Assembly (NCBI RefSeq): GCF_000258765.1
Contig: NZ_AJLT01000019.1
Location: 124,001-188,000 of the forward strand
Reading direction: 5' to 3'
DNA: 64,000 nucleotides
DNA from: Gillisia marina
GTDB taxonomy: Bacteria; Bacteroidota; Bacteroidia; Flavobacteriales; Flavobacteriaceae
Shown piece by piece: positions 20,211 to 29,232 of the stretch. The first letter of the stretch is position 1, and each line of letters opens with the position of its first letter. The notes below the pieces were generated by a model. The model saw nothing but the letters and a program-made list of their open reading frames with translations. It ran no database searches and was not told the origin of the DNA. Position numbers and translations under genes: made by a program.

Positions 20211-20849
20211 ATGAGTACAATCTTAATTGCAGATCACCATCCTATTACACGCGAAGGAATTAAATCCTTACTTACAGATCAAAATGAATTAAATGTTATT
20301 GGAAACGTAACAAACGGCAACGATTTAATTAAATCTCTTAGAATTCATTCTCCTGAAGTTCTAGTGATAGAGATCGATTTGCCGGATATAAACGGAATTA
20401 CCGCATTACGTACCATAAAAACAGAATTCCCAAGAATCAGAATCTTGGTTTTTAGTTGTCATCCTGAAGAAATGTATGCCCTAAGCGCCATAAAAGCTGG
20501 TGCCTCCGGATACTTATCTAAAACCGCTTCAACAGAAAGTTTGTACAATGCAGTCCAACAGGTTGCTCGGGGAGGAATTTATTTAAATAAAAATATCACC
20601 GACAAAATAAATTCTGGTGCTACTAATGGAAATGGCTTGATTGCGAAATTTAAAAAATTATCTACCCGTGAAATGGAAGTGCTTAATTTACTTTCTAATG
20701 GGAAAAGAAACAAAGATATCGCCGAAGCTTTAGATATTAATGAAAAAACGGTGAGCACTTATAAAACGAGACTTTTAAAGAAACTAAAAGTAGATAATCT
20801 GGCTGATCTTATTAACCAATCCAGATTGCTCCAGCTTCGAACTACATAA
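20211..20849 (+). CDS. LuxR/NarL-type regulator with an atypical receiver domain
   Basis: 212 residues: receiver domain (1-120) and C-terminal LuxR helix-turn-helix (about 145-205; LSTREMEVLNLLSNGKRNKDIAEAL). The receiver is unusual. The position of the phospho-acceptor Asp holds Glu54 (VLVIEIDLPDING against the usual DxxMP pattern), and the acidic pair before HP is Asp8-His9 instead of Asp-Asp. The conserved Lys in GYLSKTAS remains. Inference: it acts without phosphorylation, or in a permanently phospho-mimetic state. No kinase is adjacent. Its 3' end overlaps the convergent dnaG by 8 bases. Target genes are unknown. Confidence 0.88.
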   Translation: MSTILIADHHPITREGIKSLLTDQNELNVIGNVTNGNDLIKSLRIHSPEVLVIEIDLPDINGITALRTIKTEFPRIRILVFSCHPEEMYALSAIKAGASGYLSKTASTESLYNAVQQVARGGIYLNKNITDKINSGATNGNGLIAKFKKLSTREMEVLNLLSNGKRNKDIAEALDINEKTVSTYKTRLLKKLKVDNLADLINQSRLLQLRTT

Positions 20850-22806
20850 CTCGATTCAATTTATCTGAGAGGATTCTTTTTAGGGATAAATAATCCACGA
20901 TATCTTCTAAAGAACTGGACGCACCATCTTCAGAAGGTGTTGCTTCTTTAATTTCTTTAGATAATTCATCGATCTTTCTTGTGATTAAAAACCGTCGAAG
21001 GGCAAGGATAGTTTCATTCACCAATCTGGCGATACTGGCATCTTTTTGCTTCACCATAATATCCATACGCTCCCAATCATGGAGGATATATTGTTCTTCT
21101 TCCATTAAAATTGTGGTTACCTCGCCAGACAATTTACCATCCAATTCATTTACAAATGTTTCCAAGGTAAGATTACCTTCTTCATTTAATTTAGCGATTA
21201 CTAAGCCGTACAATTCCTTAAAAAGCTCATTGGTAAAAGCAACCTCATCTTCCTGAAGATCTAAATAGATTTTTTCAAAAACCTTAGCCTTTTGTAATTC
21301 CGGCTCCAGAACGAGTTCTCCCTGCGTGTTTTCTTTCCAAACAAGATCTTCAAACTCCTCCTCTACAGTCCCATACAAAAGCAATAAGCTGATGATCTTA
21401 CGTTCCAGTTCGAACAACTCATCTACCTTGACCTTAGGAGATGTTGTTTCCTTGACTACATCGAAAGTCTTACTCTTACCCTTATTCTGTGGAGCAGTTT
21501 TCCCATCCTTCGCTAATATTTGGGTAAGTGTGGAAAACAATACTTCTTCAGAAATATCCATAATTCTAGAACATTCCTGGATATATACTTCCTGCTGAAT
21601 TTGATTTGGAATCTTTGCGATACTGGAAACCATATCATGAATTAAATTCGCACGTTTTACAGGGTCATTTTTTGCGTCTTGATATAATAAAGAAGCTTTA
21701 AACTCTATGAAATCCTTTGAATTTTCTTCCAAATATTCTTCTAATTCGGTTTGAGAGTTTTTCTTTGCAAAGCTATCCGGATCTTCCCCTTCAGGAAAAA
21801 CCACCACTTTTACATTCATTCCCTGTTCCAGAATTAGATCTATCCCGCGAATAGCTGCACGCATTCCTGCAGCATCTCCATCAAAAAGCACCGTGATATT
21901 CTTTGTAAGTCTGTTTATCAACCTAATTTGTTCCGAAGTAAGCGCAGTTCCAGAAGAAGACACTACATTTTGAATTCCACTTTGATGAAATTGAATTACA
22001 TCTGTATAACCTTCTACCAAATAACAGTTATCCTCCTTTGCAATAAATTGCTTGGCATGATAAATCCCATAAAGCACCTTGCTCTTATGATAAATATCAC
22101 TTTCCGGAGAATTTAAATATTTCGCAGCCTTTTTATCGTTAGTTAGAATCCGACCACCAAAACCAAGCACTCTTCCAGACATGGATTGGATAGGGAACAT
22201 TACCCTGCCCTTAAATCTGTCGAATTGCTTTTCGCCTTTTACAATTGTTAATCCGGTTTTTTCCAGATAATCCATTTTGTAACCTTTGCGAATCGCTTCT
22301 GAAGTAAAAGCATCCCATTCATCCAAGCAATATCCTAATCCAAAGGTTTTGATGGTTTCATCTGTAAAACCTCGTTCTTTAAAATAACTTAGACCAATAG
22401 CTTTACCCTGATCGGTTTTAAGCATGGTATTCTGAAAATACGTACTGGCAAATTCTGAAACCAGATACATGCTTTCACGCTCGTCTAAAAGCTGTTTCTG
22501 CTCATCCGTTTGCTCGGTCTCCTCAATTTCTATATTATACTTCTTTGCTAAATATTTTATAGCTTCAGGATAGGTAAAATGCTCATGTTCCATTAAAAAT
22601 GCCACGACATTCCCGCCTTTTCCGCTGGAGAAATCTTTCCAGATCTGCTTCACCGGAGACACCATAAAACTTGGAGATCGCTCATCTGTAAACGGACTTA
22701 AGCCCTTAAAGTTACTTCCAGATTTCTTTAACTGTACAAAATCGCCTAAAACCTCCTCTACACGGGCGGTTTCAAATACTAGATCTATAGTGTTTTTAGA
22801 AATCAA
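20842..22806 (-). CDS. dnaG: DNA primase
   Basis: 654 residues. The N-terminal zinc-ribbon region (about 33-66) keeps the DnaG context PSFMVSPVKQIW and GKGGN, but the usual Cys/His ligands are replaced: Ser37, Thr40, Asp58 and Ser61 stand where C, H, C and C are expected. The TOPRIM catalytic core follows with YLVEGYTDVIQ (Glu and Asp motif), GTALTSEQI and VLFDGDAAG. The C-terminal helicase-interaction domain is about 200 residues. It makes RNA primers for replication with DnaB. I believe zinc-ligand loss is shared by related Flavobacteriaceae, but cannot check that here. Confidence 0.93.
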   Translation of the reverse strand: MISKNTIDLVFETARVEEVLGDFVQLKKSGSNFKGLSPFTDERSPSFMVSPVKQIWKDFSSGKGGNVVAFLMEHEHFTYPEAIKYLAKKYNIEIEETEQTDEQKQLLDERESMYLVSEFASTYFQNTMLKTDQGKAIGLSYFKERGFTDETIKTFGLGYCLDEWDAFTSEAIRKGYKMDYLEKTGLTIVKGEKQFDRFKGRVMFPIQSMSGRVLGFGGRILTNDKKAAKYLNSPESDIYHKSKVLYGIYHAKQFIAKEDNCYLVEGYTDVIQFHQSGIQNVVSSSGTALTSEQIRLINRLTKNITVLFDGDAAGMRAAIRGIDLILEQGMNVKVVVFPEGEDPDSFAKKNSQTELEEYLEENSKDFIEFKASLLYQDAKNDPVKRANLIHDMVSSIAKIPNQIQQEVYIQECSRIMDISEEVLFSTLTQILAKDGKTAPQNKGKSKTFDVVKETTSPKVKVDELFELERKIISLLLLYGTVEEEFEDLVWKENTQGELVLEPELQKAKVFEKIYLDLQEDEVAFTNELFKELYGLVIAKLNEEGNLTLETFVNELDGKLSGEVTTILMEEEQYILHDWERMDIMVKQKDASIARLVNETILALRRFLITRKIDELSKEIKEATPSEDGASSSLEDIVDYLSLKRILSDKLNRVM

Positions 22807-22978
22807 AGATTATATAGAATATGGAATTCGTAAGATGATTCAAATGTAACAATAATATCAGGAATTTTTAATTTAGTGAGAAAGTATCAGTTGTAAAGAA
22901 TCCACTTTTGGGAATAAAAAAATAGAATGGATTTCAATAAATGAAAACCATCCTATTTCCCAACTTAGCAAATTGTTC

Positions 22979-24022
22979 TTAATCTATATCAAATCTTAAT
23001 CCAAAAGAGATATTTCGCATTTCAATATTTGGATCTTTAAATAATGGATTTAGATCATATTTTACATATAGTGCGGTACCCCCGAGACTTACATAACTAC
23101 TTAATCCATATACAAAATCGTTTGTGTTATAGTCTCCCTTCAACTTATCCTTCTTCTTATCGCCATCTACATTATACTTCAGCTTTTGACGCTCCCCAAT
23201 ATTGAATCCGGCATAGCCACCAACTCCTATTTTAAATTGACCTTTGGTACTATATCTTAAATAATCTGCGCCTTCTGTCTTTTTAGATGGTCCAAACTCA
23301 AAATGCAAGGGAAACACCAGATTATCTGATCTAAACTTCGATTTATCCAGATTAAATTCAAATTCTTCTAATTGAGTTAGATCTCCATTCTCAACAAAAT
23401 ATCTATTATCCGTAGGTTTCAATCCATTGAACTGAAAAGAAACTCCGTATTTTAAACGCATCCAGTTAGTGTTTTGAAACACTCTGGTTTTCCAAGCCCA
23501 TCCAATTTCGAAAAATCGACTTCCTCCTATTTTAAAATCTGAATTATCAAGGGAATTTTCGTCGGAGATCACATTGTTGAAACCCGCAGCCAAAACTAAA
23601 TCGCTGGTTGTTCTTTTGTCGTAAACTCGATCTTTTTCCTCAGCTTTATAACTCCTATTTATATTCACAATTTTCCCATTACCGAGCAGTTCTATAGAAG
23701 TCCCATAATTATATTTATTCCTCTCATCTAGAGCAAGCTTATTTTCTAATATTACTATTCGATTTTCAATATTTAGTGCACGCTTTTCAGCGGCCTCCTT
23801 TTTTAAATCATCGGCTACTTCTTGTGTGATAGACTTATTATCTAGCCGCATTTGAATTCTTTCCAATTCTAATTTCAACTCTTCTTTTTCTTCCTCTATT
23901 ATTTTTTGTTTTAGGGTCTCTAAACGCTCAGTTTTATCTGAAATACTATCATTTTGCGCTTGCATTTCTTGCATAGCAAAACTGAACATAATTAGTGTGA
24001 GGCTTACGATAATTGTTTTCAT
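22979..24022 (-). CDS. Outer-membrane beta-barrel protein with N-terminal coiled coil
   Basis: 347 residues, family not recognised by name. The signal peptide is MKTIIVSLTLIMFSFAMQEM(QAQ). Residues about 25-105 are heptad-rich and highly charged (EEEKEELKLELERIQMRLD), probably a periplasmic coiled coil. Residues about 110-347 alternate in beta-barrel fashion and end in FGLRFDID, a typical terminal strand. The order OMP - anti-sigma-like - ECF sigma on the same strand suggests it is a target or partner of the sigma factor downstream in coordinate order. Confidence 0.7.
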   Translation of the reverse strand: MKTIIVSLTLIMFSFAMQEMQAQNDSISDKTERLETLKQKIIEEEKEELKLELERIQMRLDNKSITQEVADDLKKEAAEKRALNIENRIVILENKLALDERNKYNYGTSIELLGNGKIVNINRSYKAEEKDRVYDKRTTSDLVLAAGFNNVISDENSLDNSDFKIGGSRFFEIGWAWKTRVFQNTNWMRLKYGVSFQFNGLKPTDNRYFVENGDLTQLEEFEFNLDKSKFRSDNLVFPLHFEFGPSKKTEGADYLRYSTKGQFKIGVGGYAGFNIGERQKLKYNVDGDKKKDKLKGDYNTNDFVYGLSSYVSLGGTALYVKYDLNPLFKDPNIEMRNISFGLRFDID

Positions 24023-24104
24023 GATGTTGTTGGTTTTAAAATGTCCTCTGCCTACCTCCTCTTTTGAAGAGGTGGCTTATTGGACTTGATTGATGAATGA
24101 TTTA

Positions 24105-24165
24105 ATCCCTCATTGAGGGTTTGATTCCCCGAGGCTTCCTCGAATTTTGAAAAGTATTTTACAAC
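24105..24165 (-). repeat. Dispersed intergenic repeat, CCCTCAATGAGGG family, copy 1 of 3
   Basis: Read on the minus strand: AAAATTCGAGGAAGCCTCGG, then GGAATCAAACCCTCAATGAGGG. Two small hairpins are present, CGAGGAAGCCTCG and CCCTCAATGAGGG. It matches 11851-11940 and 43083-43180. It lies just 5' of the anti-sigma stop, in the gap before the OMP gene. Confidence 0.6.
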
Positions 24166-24247
24166 TCATACCTCAATAGCTTGTTGAAAATTTGTTGAAT
24201 TTTACTTTTAAGTCTTTGTGATGATATAATGGCTAATTCTATCCTAG

Positions 24248-25021
24248 TTAATAATTTCTGTTTGCAACTGCAGTTTTCGCTTTTGAATATCCTTCTTTTA
24301 GCATTTCAAAAATCTTGTCCCGAAAGGAATTATCCATTTCAAATTCCACATCTTGCAAGAGATCTTGAGCATTTATCTTTCCTACAGCAAAATCTGATTT
24401 GTACCGATCCTGACTTATTTTAGCGGCGGCCTCAGCAAGCAGCTTATTTATTTCTTCATCTGTAACAGTCTGCCCATTTTCGGTTTGCGTAATTACACCG
24501 GTCAATGCATCGGTTAATTTAAGATCTAATATATTATCGTTAGTAATTTCTGAAGAAGTTATAATGCTTTGTCTTTTTAGCAAACTCTCATTATCTATTA
24601 TAGCTACCGCTTCCCTATTGTTTTGCTGAATATCTTTTTCCAGAGCTACTATGGACTTTTTATTTGGTGTTACCGGGCGATTTTTGGCTTCTGAAGTTGC
24701 AAGTTGCGTTGGTTCTTTTTCAGTTTCAATTAAAATCTCATTTGAAATTTCTTTCGGTGTTTTCTCTGCTTCTACTTTCTCAGTAGGAATATCCACAATT
24801 TGTGGAGCATCTGAAGGAGTTGCATTATTGAAGGCAAGACTTAAAATTAAGATCCCACCAATGATACTCGCAGCAATTCCCATCCAGAATGCAAAAGGTT
24901 TTTTCTTATCCTGAGTTGTGTCCAATTTAGCACTTAATTTGTCCCAACTTCCTGCAGATGGAGTGATCTCGCGATCTTGCAACTGCCGTCTTATTTTATC
25001 TTCAAATCTCTCAGTTTCCAT
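24248..25021 (-). CDS. Membrane-anchored anti-sigma-like protein
   Basis: 257 residues. The N-terminal 40 residues (METERFEDKIRRQLQDREITPSAGSWDKLSAKLD) resemble the cytosolic part of proteins encoded after ECF sigma factors in Bacteroidota. One membrane segment follows (about 45-66, FWMGIAASIIGGILILSLAF), then a Glu/Thr/Lys-rich periplasmic region with no recognised domain. No zinc anti-sigma HxxxCxxC motif is seen. Its start overlaps the end of the sigma gene by 11 bases, so co-translation is likely. Assignment as an anti-sigma factor rests on position and topology. Confidence 0.65.
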   Translation of the reverse strand: METERFEDKIRRQLQDREITPSAGSWDKLSAKLDTTQDKKKPFAFWMGIAASIIGGILILSLAFNNATPSDAPQIVDIPTEKVEAEKTPKEISNEILIETEKEPTQLATSEAKNRPVTPNKKSIVALEKDIQQNNREAVAIIDNESLLKRQSIITSSEITNDNILDLKLTDALTGVITQTENGQTVTDEEINKLLAEAAAKISQDRYKSDFAVGKINAQDLLQDVEFEMDNSFRDKIFEMLKEGYSKAKTAVANRNY

Positions 25022-25571
25022 AACTTGAAGTGTTTTTTAATTCTAATTGTTCTTGTAACATCTTTTTCGCTTTAAACAACTGAGACTTTGAAGTCCCAAC
25101 TGTAATTTTAAGTAAAGCAGCAATTTCTGCGTGCTTATACCCTTCTACTGCATAAAGCACAAAAACCGCTTTATATCCTTCCGGCAATTCGTCTATTAAT
25201 TGCTGAATATGATCAGCATCTATTTCAGCTTGAATAGTATCGAATCCTTCACTTTTCACAGAATCCATTTCTTCCTGAAACTCCAGTTCATTTTTTTTCC
25301 GAAGAAAAGAAATAGACTCTCGTATCATGATCCTTCTCACCCAACCTTCAAAACTACCTTCATGTTTAAAATCCTTTAAATGTGTGAACACCTTAAAAAA
25401 TCCGGTTAACATCACATCTTCTGCATGTTGAAGATCTTTAATATACATCCTGCAAACACTCAACATTTTACCGGAATGTTTTTCATAGAGATGCTGTTGG
25501 GCATCACGATGGTTTTTCGCAGCTCTTGCAATTAATTGCTTTTCGTTTTTAAAAAGTGGTATTACTTTCAA
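25011..25571 (-). CDS. ECF-type RNA polymerase sigma factor
   Basis: 186 residues. Region 2 has EDVMLTGFFKVFTHLKDFKHEG and FEGWVRRIMIRESISFLRK (-10 binding); region 4 has LPEGYKAVFVLYAVEGYKHAEIAALLKITVGTSKSQLFKAKKML with the -35 recognition helix. There is no region 1.1 or 3, as expected of the group IV family. It heads a three-gene minus-strand set with the anti-sigma-like protein and the outer-membrane protein, suggesting an envelope-response module. Confidence 0.93.
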   Translation of the reverse strand: MKVIPLFKNEKQLIARAAKNHRDAQQHLYEKHSGKMLSVCRMYIKDLQHAEDVMLTGFFKVFTHLKDFKHEGSFEGWVRRIMIRESISFLRKKNELEFQEEMDSVKSEGFDTIQAEIDADHIQQLIDELPEGYKAVFVLYAVEGYKHAEIAALLKITVGTSKSQLFKAKKMLQEQLELKNTSSYGN

Positions 25572-25698
25572 TATGCTTTGTTTAGACCCATCTATTTATA
25601 TAGACGTAAGAAAATTACAAAAGGTTGCCTAGGTAGGCATTTATTTTTGAAGAAAGTTTGAAAAATGGGTTTTTGAGTGAGGAGTTTAAGTATTTACA

Positions 25699-25826
25699 AT
25701 GACATCTCGTCTCCGCTCGATGTGAGACCCTTCGACCGGCTCAGGGTGACAAAAATAGGTAATGTCAGGCTGAGCTTGTCGAAGCCTCCAGTATGAAATC
25801 TCCCTTCGACAAGCTCAGGGTGACAA
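25699..25826. repeat. Cluster of palindromic intergenic elements
   Basis: The 313-base gap between the sigma factor and the prenyl synthase holds three related units and no gene: CATCTCGTCTCCGCTCGATG (25702-25721), GTCAGGCTGAGCTTGTCGAAG-like (about 25764-25783) and its inverted counterpart CTTCGACAAGCTCAGGGTGAC-like (25804-25823). The last two can form a hairpin. CATCTCG-n-CGCTCGATGTGA recurs at 36055-36080. Confidence 0.75.
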
Positions 25827-25884
25827 ATATGCAATATCGATTGCTAATTGCTAATTGATTATTGTAAATTGTTTATTGAAAAAA

Positions 25885-26862
25885 CTACTTTTTACGCTCA
25901 ATCACGTAGTTCACCATTAAGACAAGTGAATCTTTATAAGTGGAAGCTGGATAATCGTTTAAAATGGAAAGTGCTTCTTTCTGGTATTCTTTCATTTTGG
26001 TAACTGCATAATCCAGTCCGCCCTTAGATTTTACCAGAGCGATCACTTCTTTCACTCGCTTCTTATCTTTATTATGCCTTTTGATGGAGTTGATGATCCA
26101 CTTTTTCTCCTTTGGAGTAGAATTATTAAGCACATAAATAAGTGGAAGCGTCATTTTTTGCTCCTTGATATCGATACCCGTAGGTTTTCCTATCTGCTCT
26201 TCGCCATAGTCGAAAAGATCATCTTTTATTTGAAAGGCCATTCCAATGAGTTCTCCAAATCTTCGCATTTTGGCTATTTCTGAGGATTCTGGTTTTACAG
26301 ATGCTGCTCCTAAACTGCAACATGCCGCAATTAAAGTGGCTGTTTTTTGCCGAATAATATCATAATAAACAGCTTCCGTAATATCCAATCTTCTGGCTTT
26401 TTCTATCTGAAGTAATTCGCCTTCACTCATTTCTTTCACTGCGATAGAAATAATCTTCAGCAAATCGAAATCATTGTTATCTATAGAAAGTAACAAACCT
26501 TTAGACAGCAAATAATCGCCGACCAAAACAGCAATTTTATTTTTCCAAAGTGCATTTATACTGAAAAAACCCCGCCTTCTATTGGAATCATCTACTACAT
26601 CGTCATGAACCAAAGTTGCTGTGTGTATCAATTCTATCACCGCAGCCCCGCGATACGTGCGCTCATTCACCTGCCCTTCAGAAACCATTTTGGCTACTAA
26701 AAAGACAAACATAGGACGCATTTGCTTCCCTTTTCTGTTAACAATATAATGAGTGATCCTATTTAAAAGAGCCACTTTTGAAGACATGGACTCGAAGAAC
26801 TTTTTTTCGAAAAGTTCCATTTCTTTTTCAACCGGTAATTTTATTTGTGAGATTACCTTCAT
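25885..26862 (-). CDS. Trans-polyprenyl diphosphate synthase
   Basis: 325 residues. Both aspartate-rich motifs are present: first LVHDDVVDDSNRRRG, second FQIKDDLFDYGE; GKQMRPMFVFLV and the KTA segment RQKTATLIAACC bind isopentenyl diphosphate. Ala/Leu residues before the first Asp motif suggest a long-chain product, likely the octa- or hepta-prenyl side chain of menaquinone, but chain length cannot be fixed by eye. It is followed by rlmN upstream on the same strand with a 38-base gap. Confidence 0.9.
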   Translation of the reverse strand: MKVISQIKLPVEKEMELFEKKFFESMSSKVALLNRITHYIVNRKGKQMRPMFVFLVAKMVSEGQVNERTYRGAAVIELIHTATLVHDDVVDDSNRRRGFFSINALWKNKIAVLVGDYLLSKGLLLSIDNNDFDLLKIISIAVKEMSEGELLQIEKARRLDITEAVYYDIIRQKTATLIAACCSLGAASVKPESSEIAKMRRFGELIGMAFQIKDDLFDYGEEQIGKPTGIDIKEQKMTLPLIYVLNNSTPKEKKWIINSIKRHNKDKKRVKEVIALVKSKGGLDYAVTKMKEYQKEALSILNDYPASTYKDSLVLMVNYVIERKK

Positions 26863-26900
26863 TAGGAATCAAATATAGCTAAAGATTCTGGTTTAGGTAT

Positions 26901-27944
26901 TTATGAGGATTTGTTTGCCAGTTGGCCACAAGCGGCATCGATATCTTTTCCTCGAGATCTTCTAACAGTAACGGTAATTCCATTTCGCTCCAACATAGAT
27001 TCGTACATATGTGTAGCATCGGAGGACGCTTGCTGAAAAACGCCATCGTCTATAGGGTTGTATTCTATTAAGTTCACTTTGCAAGGCACATACTTGCAGA
27101 AACGCACCAAAGCCTCGGCATCTTTACGAGTGTCATTAATTCCTTCCCACACAATATATTCATACGTAATCCTGCTCTTGGTTTTTAAATACCAATATTC
27201 CAAAGCCTCTCTAAGATCTTCCAATGGAAAGGTTGCATTAAAAGGCATGATGGTAGTTCTAATTTCATCTATCGCAGAGTGAAGCGAAACAGCCAGTTTC
27301 ACTTTAGTTTCATCGTCTGCCAATTTTTTGATCATCTTGGGAACTCCAGATGTAGAAATGGTAATACGCTTAGAGGACATTCCTAAGCCCTCTTTAGAAG
27401 TGATCTTCTCTACCGCCTTCATTACATTATTGTAATTCATAAGTGGCTCTCCCATCCCCATAAATACGATATTGGACAAAGGCTTATCAAAATACAATCT
27501 GCTTTCGTTATCTATTGCCACCACCTGATCGTAAATTTCGTCGGGGTTTAGATTACGCATTCTTTTTAAAGTAGCAGTCGCACAAAATTTACAATCTAAA
27601 CTACAGCCAACTTGAGAAGAAACGCAGGCGGTAGTTCTTTTCGGAGTAGGAATCAAAACAGATTCCACTGTTAGATTATCATGTAAGCGTACTGCATTTT
27701 TAATAGTCCCATCACTACTTCTTTGCATTTGGTCTACACGAATGTGATTGATCACAAAGTTATCTTCCAGCATCTGCCTAGTAGCTTTGGAAATATTTGT
27801 CATATCCTCAAAACTATGAGCGCTTTTATTCCAAAGCCACTCGTAAACCTGAGACCCACGAAAGGATTTATCCCCTTGAGCTACAAAGAATTCTTGTAAT
27901 TGTTCTTTAGTTAAAGCGCGTATATCTTTCTTCTTGTCTTTCAC
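26901..27944 (-). CDS. rlmN: 23S rRNA (A2503-C2)/tRNA (A37-C2) methyltransferase RlmN
   Basis: 347 residues. Radical-SAM motif CSLDCKFC (CxxxCxxC) with GCS before and CATATLKRMRN after; the catalytic partner Cys pair is in SSQVGCS and near the C-terminus in DIDAACGQL. FMGMGEPLMNYNNV is the SAM-binding GEP segment. It methylates C2 of A2503 in 23S rRNA and A37 in some tRNAs through a methyl-Cys intermediate. Located between queA and the prenyl synthase on the same strand. Confidence 0.96.
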   Translation of the reverse strand: MKDKKKDIRALTKEQLQEFFVAQGDKSFRGSQVYEWLWNKSAHSFEDMTNISKATRQMLEDNFVINHIRVDQMQRSSDGTIKNAVRLHDNLTVESVLIPTPKRTTACVSSQVGCSLDCKFCATATLKRMRNLNPDEIYDQVVAIDNESRLYFDKPLSNIVFMGMGEPLMNYNNVMKAVEKITSKEGLGMSSKRITISTSGVPKMIKKLADDETKVKLAVSLHSAIDEIRTTIMPFNATFPLEDLREALEYWYLKTKSRITYEYIVWEGINDTRKDAEALVRFCKYVPCKVNLIEYNPIDDGVFQQASSDATHMYESMLERNGITVTVRRSRGKDIDAACGQLANKSS

Positions 27945-28018
27945 GCTGCAAAAGTATGAAGATTAATGGGATTTCTATTTAAAGTAGGTTCAATCAATTT
28001 AAAACTAGCCCATAAAAC

Positions 28019-28063
28019 AAAACCACGAATACTTCACTTTTAAAAGAGAGCATTCGTGGTTTA
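28019..28063 (-). terminator. Hairpin terminator after queA
   Basis: AAACCACGAATGC pairs with the distal GTATTCGTGGTTT across a long AT-rich loop; the T-tract is broken (TTTTGTTTT). Position just after the queA stop supports a terminator. Confidence 0.6.
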
Positions 28064-28083
28064 AAATAATTGGAAGTTGAACG

Positions 28084-29132
28084 TTAGATAATTAACATCG
28101 CATCTCCGTAAGTATAAAATTTATATTTCTCTTTAATTGCCTCGGCATAAGCTTTTTTCATGAAATCGTGTCCTGCAAATGCAGAAACCATCATCATCAA
28201 CGTAGACTTAGGCGTATGGAAATTAGTAATCATACAGTTAGCGATACTAAAATCGTATGGAGGGAAAATAAATTTATTGGTCCAGCCACTAAATTCATTT
28301 AACGTATGGTTAGAAGAAACCGCACTTTCCAACACACGCATACTGGTTGTTCCAACAGCACAAATTTTTCGCTTCTCACTTAGCGCCTTATTGATAACTG
28401 TTGTAGCTTTTTTCTCTATAAAAGCTTCTTCACTATCATTTTGTGCTTAGAAAGATCTTCAACCTCTACCGGACTAAAAGTCCCCAATCCTACGTGAAGC
28501 GTAACTTCAGCAAAATCGATCCCTTTAATCTCAAGACGTTTTAATAAATGCTTAGAAAAATGCAATCCTGCAGTTGGAGCTGCAACCGCACCTTCATTTT
28601 TAGCATAAATAGTTTGGTAACGCTCCTGATCTTCTGGTTGTACCTCTCTTTTAATATATTTAGGAAGCGGAGTTTCCCCTAATTCCTGTAATTTTTTTCT
28701 GAATTCCTGATAAGAACCATCATATAAGAAACGAAGCGTTCTACCACGAGAAGTAGTATTATCTATAACTTCAGCAACAAGACTTTCATCATCACCAAAA
28801 TATAATTTATTACCGATTCTTATTTTCCTTGCTGGATCTACTAACACATCCCAAAGCTTAGTTTCTGGATTTAATTCTCTTAACAAGAATACTTCAATAC
28901 GAGCTCCGGTTTTTTCTTTATTTCCGAATAAACGCGCAGGAAATACTTTTGTATTATTAAGAACCATTACATCCTTTGGTTCAAAATAATCCATTATATC
29001 CTTAAATAATTTATGCTCAATTGTTTGGTCTTTTCTATTTAGTACCATCAAACGCGCCTCATCCCTGTTTTCTGCAGGATATTCAGCTAGAAGTTCATCC
29101 GGAAGTTCAAAACCAAATTGTGAAAGTTTCAT
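28084..29132 (-). CDS. queA: S-adenosylmethionine:tRNA ribosyltransferase-isomerase (frame broken)
   Basis: About 349 residues. Start placed at ATG 29132 ([20 protein letters not shown], the usual QueA opening) rather than the in-frame ATG 30 bases upstream. Motifs: [57 protein letters not shown] and [20 protein letters not shown]. The frame breaks at about 28437, where KHKM should continue [10 protein letters not shown]: one G is missing (ATGATAGT for ATGGATAGT). It transfers and rearranges the ribosyl moiety of SAM onto preQ1-tRNA to form epoxyqueuosine. Restored length is normal. Confidence 0.9.
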
Positions 29133-29232
29133 TCCCATATTTTCATTTTTTAAAGGATGCAAATATACAACCTCAACATAGGGGTTGTCAAGTAAATAGG
29201 TGTTTATTTGGAAAAATGAATTAGTCGGGAAC

